From Bacteroidales bacterium (GTDB taxonomy: Bacteria > Bacteroidota > Bacteroidia > Bacteroidales > UBA932): a stretch of DNA of 64,000 nucleotides. The translations under genes and the position numbers were made by a program. The notes below the pieces were generated by a model, which saw only the letters and a program-made list of their open reading frames with translations, searched no databases and was not told the origin of the DNA. The stretch is taken from NCBI GenBank assembly GCA_017476575.1, contig JAFUZO010000028.1:1-64000 (forward strand). The letters run 5' to 3'. Shown here piece after piece: positions 41,501 to 50,481 of the stretch; within the stretch, counting starts at the first letter, position 1, and every line of letters begins with the position of its first letter.

Positions 41501-41934
41501 GGATCCTGGGCAACATGCAGGGAACCTTCAACACAATCTCCGAGGTGAAGAAGTCCTTCGTCTATGACGCAGAGCAGGATACCGGCAGCGGCAAATGGCC
41601 GACCTACTATTATGCCGACCAACTCGGCAAGCGCAACTATGCCCGTTCGAACAACCCGTTGTTCGTCTACGAAGGCTCCTATCTCGCCATCCGGGAAATC
41701 ACCCTCTCCTACGCCCTTCCGAAGTCCCTCATCGAGAAGGTCCGCCTCCAGGCGGCCAGCCTCTTCGTCTCCGGACAGAACCTGGGCTACCTCACCAAGG
41801 CCGGCCTGATGTCCTCGCCTGAATATTCTTCCTACTACAGTTCGTCTTCCGGCTATTCGACCACCAACAGTACCTACTGGGGCGGTTACCCGCTGCCGCG
41901 GACGCTTATCTTCGGTGCGAACATCTCCTTCTAA
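38506..41934 (+). CDS. susC: SusC-type TonB-dependent transporter (sialic-acid locus)
   Basis: 1142 residues from ATG 38506, chosen for the signal peptide (LLLGILLLVGSLGLHAQ). It has the carboxypeptidase-regulatory-like start (CRGTVTDPQGEPVIAASVLI), the TonB segment (LDETVVTAYGGKTLRSKLTNS), the plug (VIVDGAYRSMADINPNDIES, DAGATAIYGARAANGVILVTTK) and a barrel ending LPRTLIFGANISF. With the SusD that follows after 6 nt it would import sialylated oligosaccharides or free sialic acid, judged only from its position among nan genes. The promoter upstream contains a palindrome that may be its operator. Confidence 0.95.
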   Translation: MSRTLKTVAGCLLLGILLLVGSLGLHAQTNSCRGTVTDPQGEPVIAASVLIKGAALSTGVVTDFEGNFVQPNAKPGNVLVISCIGYETVEVIWNGAPLAVTLNEDSTMLDETVVTAYGGKTLRSKLTNSISTVKSETLASGMRTQAATALAGAVAGLRVSQTSGSPDAEPSIILRGGTELTGTGSPLVIVDGAYRSMADINPNDIESIEVLKDAGATAIYGARAANGVILVTTKRGQEGHTSINVHAKTSLNFFHNQYDFLDSEDYLYWMRRSYNISSWAPKGNLTSNQPMGTGNIYFASDGSVANGQVNGSALWGVFKYADNLAFLLDSSDWGKMVDPISDPENPEYLIFWNGATTADINIKTPAIAQDYSVDFQGGNDKGSYYASLGYNNTEGNAVGNNYDRFTFVLNADYKLRSWLTSNSSFSFSHTNKIPIKTGNAESDYFSRAFSLPPTMRVYNAYGDYNPSPKGNITDSPIGHVIDKIDYTQMYDKFNMNQAFTVTFAPWLNFKASGSWFYQDYNFEYFVHDYMKSYGGTNENPGSWVTTRYSRDYYSRTLNQTYQGIFNFNKTFGGYHNVSAMAGAEFVQQGNTGFYAYGQGAETDEFQDLERTEVGDSRDIDSWHTYTRILSFFGKADYDYDGKYLLSFVLRRDGYSRLMAGSRWGTFPGVSAGWVFTKEPFMAATRDLLSFGKLRLSYGANGSFPSYIGAYTVQGIYASGNTYNGSSSSYMSSLPAGSLRWEKSWTLEGGLDLSLWQNRLNVNMSAYNRHTRDHVASITVPSHTGRSGIVSNLGEFQNKGFEFEINARILNTRDWKVNFGLNGAYNINKIIKLPENDNENNRQGGQQIYVPGSYDPATGESQLIWVGGYQEGQTPGDLYSFKYGGIYRSWAEIYEKAAYLVDQSSGNSSSDNKILYGPDAWAALTDSERAAGLPIEPGDVIWEDVNGDGIIDNYDKVKIGNLVPKWTGGFNANVTWKGLTLSGRFDYALDYKVVDMKTPWILGNMQGTFNTISEVKKSFVYDAEQDTGSGKWPTYYYADQLGKRNYARSNNPLFVYEGSYLAIREITLSYALPKSLIEKVRLQAASLFVSGQNLGYLTKAGLMSSPEYSSYYSSSSGYSTTNSTYWGGYPLPRTLIFGANISF

Positions 41935-41940
41935 ATCGAC

Positions 41941-43539
41941 ATGAACATGAAAAAGATATTATCCATCCTCGCCTTCTCCTGCGTCCTCGCCCTGGGCGCC
42001 TGCGACCGCATCCTGGACCTTGAGCCGGTGGATGACAGCACGGCGACGACGTTCTGGAAGAACGAAGGCAATGTGAAGACCTACCTCACCCGCCTGTATA
42101 TCGACCTCCGCAGCGACTACAACCTGCCCTTCGTCCTCGGCGAGGTCCGCGGCGGCACCCTGAAGAACGGAAACGCCATCGACGGCGTCTCCCTGAACTA
42201 TCCCAACATCGCCACCAACACCTTGACCAAGGATGTGACCGGCGTCACCAACTGGGCGGGCATCTATTCCTCCCTGCTGGACGTGAACAACTACATCATG
42301 AACCTGGAGGACGGCTGCCGCTTCCTGTCCGACGATGCCCGGAGGGCCTACCTGGCTCCGGCCTACGGCATCCGCGCCTGGTACTATTTCATGCTCTACC
42401 GGACCTACGGCGGCGTGCCGCTCGAGAAGTCCCCGCGCATCCTTGAAAGCGGCATGTCGCTGACGGACTACTACATGGCCCGCTCCACCGCCAAGGAGAC
42501 GCTTGCCTTCATCGAGGAGGACATCGCCAAGAGCGAGGAGTACTACGGCACCAACCGCAACTTCGACTGCTACACCTGGAGTTACTATGCAACCCAGATG
42601 CTCAAGGCGCAGGTCTACCTGTGGGCCGCCAAGGTCGACACGAAGTTCGTCGACAAGGCCGGCAACACCGACGGCTCCTACACCGTCGAGAACAAGGCCG
42701 AGAACCTGGCGACGGCCAAGAAGGCCCTGCAGGTCCTCGTGGACAGCCGCAAGTTCTCCCTCCAGCCGACCTACGCCTCCGTGTTCAGTTACGACAACAA
42801 GGCCAACGGCGAGATCATCTTCGCGATATACTTCGACAAGAACGAGTCGACCAACGCCGGTGCCAACTTCGTCAGCAAGCAGGACTACCTGGACGGCCTC
42901 TACGACGTCAACGGCAACCACTTCAGCAACCCGCTCGACCTCTGCAGCACCGGTACGCTCCGCAACGAGTACAGGCCTTCGTTCGTGCAGTCCCTGGCGA
43001 CGACGGACAGCCGCCGCGGCTTCTTCCTCGACGTGTACACGACCGCAGACCCGGCGACCCGGGAATACGGCACCAACATGACCAAGTATCTCGGACACGC
43101 CGAGGGAAGCACCCGCTACTATGACAACGACGTCATCTTCTACCGCTACGCCGATGTCCTCCTGATGCTGGCCGAGATCGAGAATGCCGAAGGGAATCCT
43201 GCCGGTGCCGCCCCGTACATCAACCAGATCCGGACCCGCGCCTGCGGCAGCGACGCCGAGACCTTCACGGCTCTTACCCAGGCCGAGACCGAACTGGCCC
43301 TCCTGAAGGAGCGCGACAAGGAATTCTTCGCCGAAGGCACCCGCTGGTTCGACCTCATCCGCATGCAGGACGCTTCCGGCAAGCCGCTGGCCTTCTCCGC
43401 AGCCGCCGCCTATCCCGAGACCCTGGGCGGGACGGCCGTCCCGGTCCTCGGTTCCGACGAGGAGTACAAACTCCTGTGGCCGGTCAACGTGGCCGTCCTC
43501 ACAGGTGACAACCTCCTGGCCCAGACCTACGGTTATTGA
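41941..43539 (+). CDS. susD: SusD-type surface lipoprotein (sialic-acid locus)
   Basis: 532 residues; lipobox CVLALGACDR. SusD landmarks: ILDLEPVDDSTATTFW, YGIRAWYYFMLYRTYGGVPL, YATQMLKAQVYLWAAK, FYRYADVLLMLAEIENAEG, APYINQIRTRACG, LLKERDKEFFAEGTRWFDLIR. This is the ligand-binding lid of the preceding SusC. Its stop abuts the next lipoprotein gene. Confidence 0.95.
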   Translation: MNMKKILSILAFSCVLALGACDRILDLEPVDDSTATTFWKNEGNVKTYLTRLYIDLRSDYNLPFVLGEVRGGTLKNGNAIDGVSLNYPNIATNTLTKDVTGVTNWAGIYSSLLDVNNYIMNLEDGCRFLSDDARRAYLAPAYGIRAWYYFMLYRTYGGVPLEKSPRILESGMSLTDYYMARSTAKETLAFIEEDIAKSEEYYGTNRNFDCYTWSYYATQMLKAQVYLWAAKVDTKFVDKAGNTDGSYTVENKAENLATAKKALQVLVDSRKFSLQPTYASVFSYDNKANGEIIFAIYFDKNESTNAGANFVSKQDYLDGLYDVNGNHFSNPLDLCSTGTLRNEYRPSFVQSLATTDSRRGFFLDVYTTADPATREYGTNMTKYLGHAEGSTRYYDNDVIFYRYADVLLMLAEIENAEGNPAGAAPYINQIRTRACGSDAETFTALTQAETELALLKERDKEFFAEGTRWFDLIRMQDASGKPLAFSAAAAYPETLGGTAVPVLGSDEEYKLLWPVNVAVLTGDNLLAQTYGY

Positions 43540-43556
43540 TGAACACTGAATCCCTT

Positions 43557-44750
43557 ATGAACATGAAAAAGCATATATCCCTATACATGGCGGCGGTCCT
43601 TGCCGTCGGAGGCCTCGCCCTTTCCTGCAGCAAGGACACCAGCAATCCGTACAAGGATGAGAAGGAGCCGGAGGTAAGCCTGACGACCCCGTCCTCCGCG
43701 TTCGTCCAGGACAAGGCCGAACTGGTCCTGACCCTCTCGCACTACGTCCACAAGGATGTCGTCGTCACGTTCGCCGTGGACGGCATCGAGCGTGCGGCCA
43801 TCGACCTCCCGGAAACCTTCACCATCGAAGCCGGCGCCGTGACCAAGACCCTTCCGGTGCAGGTCGACGAGGATGAAACCACCATTGGAAACAAGACCAT
43901 CGCCATCACGATGGCCGAGGCTGATGGTGCCAAGATTGTCAACGATCGGGTTTCTCTCGGAATCAAGGTTGAAGACATTGCCTTTGTCAACGTCTCTACG
44001 ACAGGGCTCAATGCAGGTAAGGCTACTCTTACCTTTACGCTCAGCAAGAAACTGACGAAGGATGCCGTACTCGGCCTTCGTCTGGCATCTGCCGTTCCCT
44101 CGGACAAGATCGCCCTTCCTGCTGCCAATGTCTCGTTCGCCTCTTCGGTGACAATCCCGGCCGGAGCGCGTACCGCTTCCATCGATGTCGAGGCCGATAC
44201 GGCGGGGCTTCCGGAAGGCGCGTATGAAGCCGACATCGAAATCGGTTCTTTCAGCGACAATGTTGTTGCCGGAAGCACGGTCAAGGCGGCTCTGTCAATC
44301 AATATCGGCTTCAAACCGACACTCCAGTCGAACCAGATCATGTACTTCCAATATTATAATTATTATTGGTATGTCAATTACGACAAGGTTGAGACGCATG
44401 ATTCATTTTTCCTGTGGCCTGAACCGGCGACGGCCGGGAGCCTTTCCGATGCCGAATACGTGAAAGCGGCCTTGTACCGCTGCCGGGACTTCATCCAGAA
44501 AGAATCCAACCGGAAGGCTGTACAGGATTATTGGGATAGTATGAGAGCATCGGGCTATACCAGTGTTCCCACCAGCACCCCGATTGCAAGATCTGCGGCA
44601 GGAGCATATCTGGGTTGGCCAGAATTGTTTGTCGACGGAACGGGTGTGGTGGATATGACCAAGGGAACAACGTACCATGTGTTCATGGTCGGCTTTGATG
44701 CCAACCTGAATGTCAGTGAATCCTACTTTGTCATCAGTTATACTGAATAA
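43557..44750 (+). CDS. Surface lipoprotein with Calx-beta-like repeats
   Basis: 397 residues from ATG 43557; lipobox GGLALSCSKD. Two Ig-like repeats come first (FVQDKAELVLTLSHYVHKDVVVTFAV and AGKATLTFTLSKKLTKDAVLGLRL), each ending in a strand of the type IDVEADT, as in Calx-beta or DUF1735-type binding proteins. The last 150 residues (MYFQYYNYYWYVNYDKV, FIQKESNRKAVQDYW) are not recognised. It occupies the place of a SusE/SGBP and probably binds the locus substrate on the surface. From about 43930 the base composition becomes lower in GC, within the gene, and this continues through the next one. Confidence 0.7.
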   Translation: MNMKKHISLYMAAVLAVGGLALSCSKDTSNPYKDEKEPEVSLTTPSSAFVQDKAELVLTLSHYVHKDVVVTFAVDGIERAAIDLPETFTIEAGAVTKTLPVQVDEDETTIGNKTIAITMAEADGAKIVNDRVSLGIKVEDIAFVNVSTTGLNAGKATLTFTLSKKLTKDAVLGLRLASAVPSDKIALPAANVSFASSVTIPAGARTASIDVEADTAGLPEGAYEADIEIGSFSDNVVAGSTVKAALSINIGFKPTLQSNQIMYFQYYNYYWYVNYDKVETHDSFFLWPEPATAGSLSDAEYVKAALYRCRDFIQKESNRKAVQDYWDSMRASGYTSVPTSTPIARSAAGAYLGWPELFVDGTGVVDMTKGTTYHVFMVGFDANLNVSESYFVISYTE

Positions 44751-44761
44751 CCTATTCTCCG

Positions 44762-44800
44762 AGAGGCGGCTTCTCGTCAAACCGCCTCTTTCTCTCTTTC
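44762..44800 (+). terminator. Terminator after the SGBP-like gene
   Basis: AGAGGCGG (44762-44769) and CCGCCTCT (44782-44789) form a perfect 8-bp stem, followed by TTCTCTCTTT. It would separate the SusCD part from the downstream lipoproteins. Confidence 0.7.
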
Positions 44801-44849
44801 GTGATGTCGGATTGAGGTGCAGATTGTTTCACCCACAAAATTCAAAACG

Positions 44850-46547
44850 ATGAAACTGAACCGAATATTACTCATTTCTTCCTTATCTGTCATCGTATGG
44901 AATTGTTCGCGGCTGGATGAAGGGGTGGTTTGTTCCGAAGTCACTGATGACATGATTTCGGATGTGGAAACACGGTCCGGGCTGGCAAGCGATACCGTCT
45001 TCTCGTTCCCTGACGTGGATTGGGCCTCATTCAAATCTTATCAGGAGAAGGTGGACGTATGCCAGATTCCTGAAGATCAACTTGCAGCCATGGCGACCGA
45101 TGATTTGGTCCGGTTGTGTCTGGATTATCCTTTATTGCTTGACGCCTATGCCTTCAATTCCATCGAGGAGGGTCTGACCACGGTCCTGTCCCGTTTCAAC
45201 GGCTTCAAGGAATTGGTTTCCAGGAAGGATGTCTATCCGGCTACATGCCGGACACTTCTAACCAAGGTACGAAAGGACTCTGTTGGGCCATTATCCGAGA
45301 GGGAGGAAATCGACAGGGCATTTCACCTCGCCCTATGGGAACGAATTCTTTCGATGGAACCGGTCCGTTCCCAAAGGACTGAGGACGACTCTTTGTTGGA
45401 GCAAGAACTGGAAGAACTGATACAGAAAGAGCATGGTGACATGAAAGGGCAAGGAGTTTCCTCGGCTCAAGTGAAAAGCATGGCCAGTGCCCCCTATCCT
45501 GACACAACTCTTTATACGCCGAACGGAACCAAGGTCCAAGACGTTTATGTCCGTCCGGAAGAATATACGGTAGCCGAACAAGAATATTGGGAAGAATATC
45601 TGCTGAACCATTATTCTGGTATCACGATTCTTGCCCCAGCAACCTCAACGTACAATTGTCATTATTATGCGTGGTCCGGGAGGGAAAATCATGATGCCTG
45701 GCTTGGTTATTCAACGGTAACAGCGGAGGATGTCTATTGGACGGATGGCAGTTACGTTGAAACGTCATCGACGGATGTTGAGGCCACGGTCGCCTCTTAT
45801 GTAAATGGCAATCATTCCGCACATGTGGTTGACAGTACGACCTTTATCTCAAAATGGGGAGCGGGGCCCTTGGTCAAGCATAACAGATACGTTTCCCCCT
45901 ACAATGCGAGTTCGTTGAAATATTACAAGACTTGTATGAATATCGGAGGTTCTTTTTCTCTGTCTGTTCCAATCCCCGGCATGTCAACTCCACCAGCGGG
46001 CGTGCCTTATTATATTAATAATTTTCCGATAGGGGCACATGCAAATTGGACGATTGAACCGATAAACTATATTGTTTCCGGAGAGGGCTCCCAACAAATC
46101 CAAGCAGTTATCTACGAAAGCACTTGGATTGGAGCGACGGTTGTGACCCAACATGGAATAAGCGTTCCGCTGTATCCCCGGTACATACAGATGAACTTTA
46201 ATCCAGAGTATGTTTATATTTCTGGTTTCCAGTTATTTAACACACTTCCGCCACCTTCTCCAGAGTTATTGAATCCGAATCCGATTTTTTCGGCTACGCT
46301 GGGTGTATTGACCAATTATCCAGAAGCCGATTATACCTTCGCCATAACATCCGGATCAACTTCTGGAATGAGGATTGTCTCTTCTGCCTTTCAAGGAGAC
46401 GCTTCGTTTATTGACAAAGTGGTAAGGGACGTTTTCTTTTATTCGGCGGGAACCTATACAATAAAAGTGACGGGCAGCAATGAATATGGCTCCTATTCCC
46501 GAAATGTAACCCTCTATTTTGACGGAACAACGGCACAAATCATCTAA
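44850..46547 (+). CDS. Lipoprotein with putative Cys-His (papain-fold-like) domain
   Basis: 565 residues from ATG 44850; lipobox VIVWNCSRL. The N-terminal part (AMATDDLVRLCLDYPLLLDA, EEGLTTVLSRFNGFKELVSR) matches a helical region common in Bacteroidetes lipoproteins. The middle has TYNCHYYAWSG, then VYWTDGSYVE, and GNHSAHVVDSTTFISKWG. A conserved Cys and a later His in such a setting suggest a cysteine peptidase or amidase like NlpC/P60 or CHAP, but this is not proven. An Ig-like strand-rich C-terminus follows. The gene is clearly lower in GC than the peptidase genes downstream, so it may have been acquired. No other function is recognised. Confidence 0.6.
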   Translation: MKLNRILLISSLSVIVWNCSRLDEGVVCSEVTDDMISDVETRSGLASDTVFSFPDVDWASFKSYQEKVDVCQIPEDQLAAMATDDLVRLCLDYPLLLDAYAFNSIEEGLTTVLSRFNGFKELVSRKDVYPATCRTLLTKVRKDSVGPLSEREEIDRAFHLALWERILSMEPVRSQRTEDDSLLEQELEELIQKEHGDMKGQGVSSAQVKSMASAPYPDTTLYTPNGTKVQDVYVRPEEYTVAEQEYWEEYLLNHYSGITILAPATSTYNCHYYAWSGRENHDAWLGYSTVTAEDVYWTDGSYVETSSTDVEATVASYVNGNHSAHVVDSTTFISKWGAGPLVKHNRYVSPYNASSLKYYKTCMNIGGSFSLSVPIPGMSTPPAGVPYYINNFPIGAHANWTIEPINYIVSGEGSQQIQAVIYESTWIGATVVTQHGISVPLYPRYIQMNFNPEYVYISGFQLFNTLPPPSPELLNPNPIFSATLGVLTNYPEADYTFAITSGSTSGMRIVSSAFQGDASFIDKVVRDVFFYSAGTYTIKVTGSNEYGSYSRNVTLYFDGTTAQII

Positions 46548-46553
46548 TCAACC

Positions 46554-48434
46554 ATGACATTTAAACCCACCTGGGCCCTGGGGCTCATGCTGATCCTGGC
46601 CGCAGTTTCCTGCGGAAAGGATGACCCTGCGACCGGCGGAAGCGGCGCCCTTTCTGTGCAGGCTTCCCTGCCCTCCGGCTCCCTGAAGGCCGGATGGACT
46701 GCTGCCGACCAGGTCCGCTGCTTCATCACAGCGGACGGGAAGCAGACCACGGTCACCCTGTCCTCCTCCGGCGCGGGGACCGTCACGACACTGACGACGG
46801 ACAAGGCGGCCGCCGGATCGGAATATCGTTTCTTCTATCCTGCGAACAAGGCCATCCTGGGACTTCCCAGCGCCGTTTTCGGCTCGATTCCGTCCCGTCA
46901 GACGGCGGTCGTCGGCGGGGTGGCGGACGATGCCTTCATCGCCGTGGCCTACACCGGCGACCCGAAGCAGACCGTCACGTTCCAGCCGGTGACCTCCTAT
47001 CTGAAATTCTCCCTGTCCGGCGCCGGAGCGGCTGCCGTGGACCGGATTGAATTCACCGCCACCAATGGGGAAATCCTCGTCGGCGACATCCGGGTCGTGG
47101 GCATGGAGGGCGCTTCGATGACCGTCCATTCGGACGGCTCCCGCGGCAAGGTGACGCCGACGTCGACCGTCGTCCTGTCCGGCCCTTTCAGCGCCGGGGC
47201 AGACTATTATGTGTCGGTCCTTCCGGGAACGGTCGGCGGCATCGACCTGTCGCTTGTCGATGCGGAGGGCCGCGCCCAGAACTACACGGTGTCCCGGAGC
47301 GTGGACCTGGAGCGGGGCCGCGCGGCCGACCTCGGTGCCGTCCCGGTCGGGGCGTTCACCGGCTCCAGCGACTTCGCCCCGCGGTTCCGCTCCACCCGGT
47401 CGGGCATCAAGCCGATCGTCTTCGTCTTCATGGCCGACGGATTCACCGAATCGGAGCGGGAGACCTATACGTCTGCCGCGCAGGCTTCCATCGACCACAT
47501 CTTCTCCGTCCAGCCGTACAAGGGGCTGAAGGAGTATTTCAGCGCCTATGTATGCTGGACCCCGTCGACGGCCTCGGGCCTCGGCGCCCGGTGGGGGACG
47601 ACCGCCAGTTCCGCTTCGATGATGCAGACCTACGGGCAGGACGGCCGCAACAAGATCTATGACTATGTGGCCGAACGCTGTCCGGAGGTGTTGGAAGGGG
47701 CGACGCCGCTGGACAATGTAGGCATTTTCATGCTCTGCAATGCGGACAAGTACATCCGGCCTGTGTGCGATTGGGAGACGTCGGGCCGCTTCGTGACCCC
47801 GGTGGGCATCAAGCCCAACACCAGCAGCGGGTATTCACGGTGGTGCTTCGGCGGCTCCTGGAAGAACTACGAGTTCCGTGACGGAGTCCGTCACGACATG
47901 ACGGCCGAAGAGTTGACGGCCCTGGGCTACACCAGTTCCGGAACCCGCCAGGGCGACTATCGCGACGAATGCCTCCACGAGGGCGCCGGACATGGGTTCG
48001 GCCGCCTGATGGATGAATATTGGACGGAGGGTTCGCGTCCTTCCGCCTCCACCCCTTCCGGAATCCAGTACTATTACAACATGACCTTCCCGACCGGCCT
48101 GAACGTGTCGGCTTCGGCTACGGATGCTCCGTGGAAGCATCTGGATGCCCTGCGGGATGAACTGGTCGCCAAGGACGCCCGCTACGCCAAGATCGGCACC
48201 TACGAGGGCGCTTACGGCTATGAGACGGGAGTCTGGCGGGCAGAGCAGGTGACGGCCATGATGGACAACCGTCCGTACTTCTCGACCTGGCAGCGCGCCT
48301 TGATCTACCAGCGCCTGATGCGCTCGTCCGGGGAGGACATCGCTTTCAACGCCGGAAAAACCGAGGATCTGAAGCGATACCTGGACCTCGACCTCCAGTT
48401 TGAAGGCGCCTACGACCGCCTCCGTGATCAATAA
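46554..48434 (+). CDS. Fimbrillin-like / M64 metallopeptidase lipoprotein 1
   Basis: 626 residues; lipobox LILAAVSCGKD. Residues about 30-270 are a fimbrillin-like sandwich (KAGWTAADQVRCFITADG, YRFFYPANKAI). The rest is an M64 (IgA-peptidase-type) metallopeptidase: PIVFVFMADGFTESE near 285, IFSVQPYKGLKEYFSAYVCW, DNVGIFMLCNAD, and the zinc site HEGAGHGFGRLMDEYW near 474, with the two His and third ligand region intact. M64 enzymes cut host glycoproteins, IgA in Clostridium. In this sialic-acid locus a mucin-type target is likely. A close tandem paralogue follows after 11 nt. Confidence 0.85.
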   Translation: MTFKPTWALGLMLILAAVSCGKDDPATGGSGALSVQASLPSGSLKAGWTAADQVRCFITADGKQTTVTLSSSGAGTVTTLTTDKAAAGSEYRFFYPANKAILGLPSAVFGSIPSRQTAVVGGVADDAFIAVAYTGDPKQTVTFQPVTSYLKFSLSGAGAAAVDRIEFTATNGEILVGDIRVVGMEGASMTVHSDGSRGKVTPTSTVVLSGPFSAGADYYVSVLPGTVGGIDLSLVDAEGRAQNYTVSRSVDLERGRAADLGAVPVGAFTGSSDFAPRFRSTRSGIKPIVFVFMADGFTESERETYTSAAQASIDHIFSVQPYKGLKEYFSAYVCWTPSTASGLGARWGTTASSASMMQTYGQDGRNKIYDYVAERCPEVLEGATPLDNVGIFMLCNADKYIRPVCDWETSGRFVTPVGIKPNTSSGYSRWCFGGSWKNYEFRDGVRHDMTAEELTALGYTSSGTRQGDYRDECLHEGAGHGFGRLMDEYWTEGSRPSASTPSGIQYYYNMTFPTGLNVSASATDAPWKHLDALRDELVAKDARYAKIGTYEGAYGYETGVWRAEQVTAMMDNRPYFSTWQRALIYQRLMRSSGEDIAFNAGKTEDLKRYLDLDLQFEGAYDRLRDQ

Positions 48435-48445
48435 ACCGTTTCGAA

Positions 48446-50398
48446 ATGAAAAGAATGACCCTTCTTCTCTGTGCCTTGCTGGCCGTCCTTTCGTGCCAGA
48501 AGGACCCTTCTTCCGGCTCCGGGACCTCTGTCTCCGACTTTTCCATCCGGGCCGCCCTTCCTTCTGGTGGCGGCAAGGCGGTCTGGCATGACGGCGACCA
48601 GATGGCCGGTTATTCCATAGCCGACGGGAAGATCCTGTCCACCTTCACTCTGGAGGCACAGGAGAGCGGCGCATCCACGGCATCTTTCAAGGCGGTTTCT
48701 TCCTTGAAGACCGGCAGCGAATACCGTTTCATCTATCCCAAGTCGGCTTCTGGACGGGCCATTGCAACGGTGGCCTTTGCAACGGCTCCGGTCGCCCAGA
48801 CGGCGCTCGCCGACGGGATTGACGACGGCGCCTTCCTGGCCTATGCCCATACGGCCGATGCGGGTGCGCCGGTGTTGTTCACGCCCGTCCTCTCCCGGGT
48901 TTCGTTCTCCCTGGCGGGGAGCAGTGCCTCCTCGGTGACGATGGCCACACTGACGGCGACCGGCGGCGAAACGCTGGCCGGTCCGGTCCGGATCCTGGAA
49001 AGCGGCGGTTCCCTGTCCGTCGCCGCCGACCCGTTCTCGAGTTCCGTGCCGACGGCCGTCACCCTTTCCGGAGCCTTCGAGGCGGGGAAGGAGTATTCTT
49101 TCTCGGTCATCCCCGGCAAGGTGGAGGAACTGGTCCTCACCCTTCGGGATGACGAAGCCCGCGTCTACCAGCAGACCTTTGACGCGCGGACGCTGGAAGT
49201 CGGCGCCAAGACATCCCTGGGCACGTTGACCCCTGTCTTCGAGGGTTCCCACGACTGGACCGTCTATCAGCGGGCGACCCGCGAAGGCATCCATCCGCTG
49301 GTGCTGGTGTTTACACCGGAAGGCTTTACGGAAAGCCGCCGCGATGAGTATATCGACGCCTGCCGGGCAGCGGCCGACCACATCTTCTCCGTGGAGCCGT
49401 TCAAGCATTTCCAGGACTATTTCTCCGTCTACATCGGCTGGGAGGCCGCCAAGGTCCAAGGGGTCGGAAGCCCGTGGAACGTCCCGCTCTACACCGATGC
49501 CAACGGCAACAAGTCCTTCAATTCGATGGGCCAGAACGGCCGGGATGTGGTCTATTCCTGGATTGCGGAACGTTGCCCTGAGGTGATGTCCGGGCGGACG
49601 TCGCTGAACGATGTGGGCGTAATCATGCTGATCGATACGAAGGACGAGGACGTCGGTGCCGTCTGCGACTGGGATATCTCGGCAGAACAGATGGGCCGCT
49701 TCGTCGCGCTGGTCTCCTACGCGCCGGGCAAGGTCTACGGGAGCCAGCCGGCCGGCAAGATTCCGCAGACCTATGGCGCCACCGGTGTCGGCCGGTACGA
49801 GGGTGGCGACGGCGGTACGACCGTCACCCTGACCAACGCCGAACTGGAGGAACTGGGGTACAAGACCACCTACGGCTCGACCCGCGCCTACCTGAATGAT
49901 TACCGGGGAACCATCTTGCATGAGGGCATGGGACATGGATTCACTCACTTGATGGATGAATACTGGATTTACTACAACCCGGGCTATACCTATCCGGACG
50001 GGCACTGGTACACGAACCTCACCACGGCGTACCATACCCTGTCCTTCCCTGCCGGCCTGAACCTGTCTCCCTCTTTGTCGGATGCCCCGTGGCGCAACCT
50101 CATGTCCATGCGGAGCGAACTGATTGCCAAGGACCAGCGGTATGAGCGGATTTCTGCCTGTCAAGGCGGTCTGGTACAATATATGTGGGGAATCTGGCGG
50201 CCGGAGCGGGTGTCCGTGATGATGGACTGCCGTCCCTACTTCTCCACCTGGCAGCGCGCGCTGGTGTACCAGCGGATCATGCGTTCGTCCGGCGAGAATC
50301 CCTCCTGCGATGTCCGGAACAACGAGGCGGACCTCCGCGCGTACATGGACATCGACCTGATGATCGGCGGCATCAACGACCCCGTCCGTGACAATTGA
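48446..50398 (+). CDS. Fimbrillin-like / M64 metallopeptidase lipoprotein 2
   Basis: 650 residues; lipobox LLAVLSCQKD. Same plan as the preceding gene: fimbrillin-like N-terminus (KAVWHDGDQMAGYSIADGK, YRFIYPKSA), then M64 with PLVLVFTPEGFTESR, IFSVEPFKHFQDYFSVYIGW, and the zinc site HEGMGHGFTHLMDEYW near 491. The last 120 residues (AEQ/PERVSVMMDCRPYFSTW, ALVYQRIMRSSGE) align closely with paralogue 1 (AEQVTAMMDNRPYFSTW). The pair probably arose by tandem duplication and may differ in the peptide or glycan recognised. Confidence 0.85.
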   Translation: MKRMTLLLCALLAVLSCQKDPSSGSGTSVSDFSIRAALPSGGGKAVWHDGDQMAGYSIADGKILSTFTLEAQESGASTASFKAVSSLKTGSEYRFIYPKSASGRAIATVAFATAPVAQTALADGIDDGAFLAYAHTADAGAPVLFTPVLSRVSFSLAGSSASSVTMATLTATGGETLAGPVRILESGGSLSVAADPFSSSVPTAVTLSGAFEAGKEYSFSVIPGKVEELVLTLRDDEARVYQQTFDARTLEVGAKTSLGTLTPVFEGSHDWTVYQRATREGIHPLVLVFTPEGFTESRRDEYIDACRAAADHIFSVEPFKHFQDYFSVYIGWEAAKVQGVGSPWNVPLYTDANGNKSFNSMGQNGRDVVYSWIAERCPEVMSGRTSLNDVGVIMLIDTKDEDVGAVCDWDISAEQMGRFVALVSYAPGKVYGSQPAGKIPQTYGATGVGRYEGGDGGTTVTLTNAELEELGYKTTYGSTRAYLNDYRGTILHEGMGHGFTHLMDEYWIYYNPGYTYPDGHWYTNLTTAYHTLSFPAGLNLSPSLSDAPWRNLMSMRSELIAKDQRYERISACQGGLVQYMWGIWRPERVSVMMDCRPYFSTWQRALVYQRIMRSSGENPSCDVRNNEADLRAYMDIDLMIGGINDPVRDN

Positions 50399-50409
50399 AA
50401 CATAAGACC

Positions 50410-50481
50410 ATGAAAAATCGTATTTTCTTCGCCATCGCGGCCTTGGCCCTCCTTCTCCCGGGAACGAGGCGGCGGTCGTGA
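50410..50481 (+). pseudogene. Truncated signal-peptide remnant
   Basis: A 23-residue frame (MKNRIFFAIAALALLLPG...) looks like a complete signal sequence that stops at TGA (50479-50481). One frame over, EAAVVNPLEGTGYRR continues to another stop, as if a larger gene had been lost by frameshift or deletion. It lies between the second M64 gene and the esterase gene. Confidence 0.4.
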
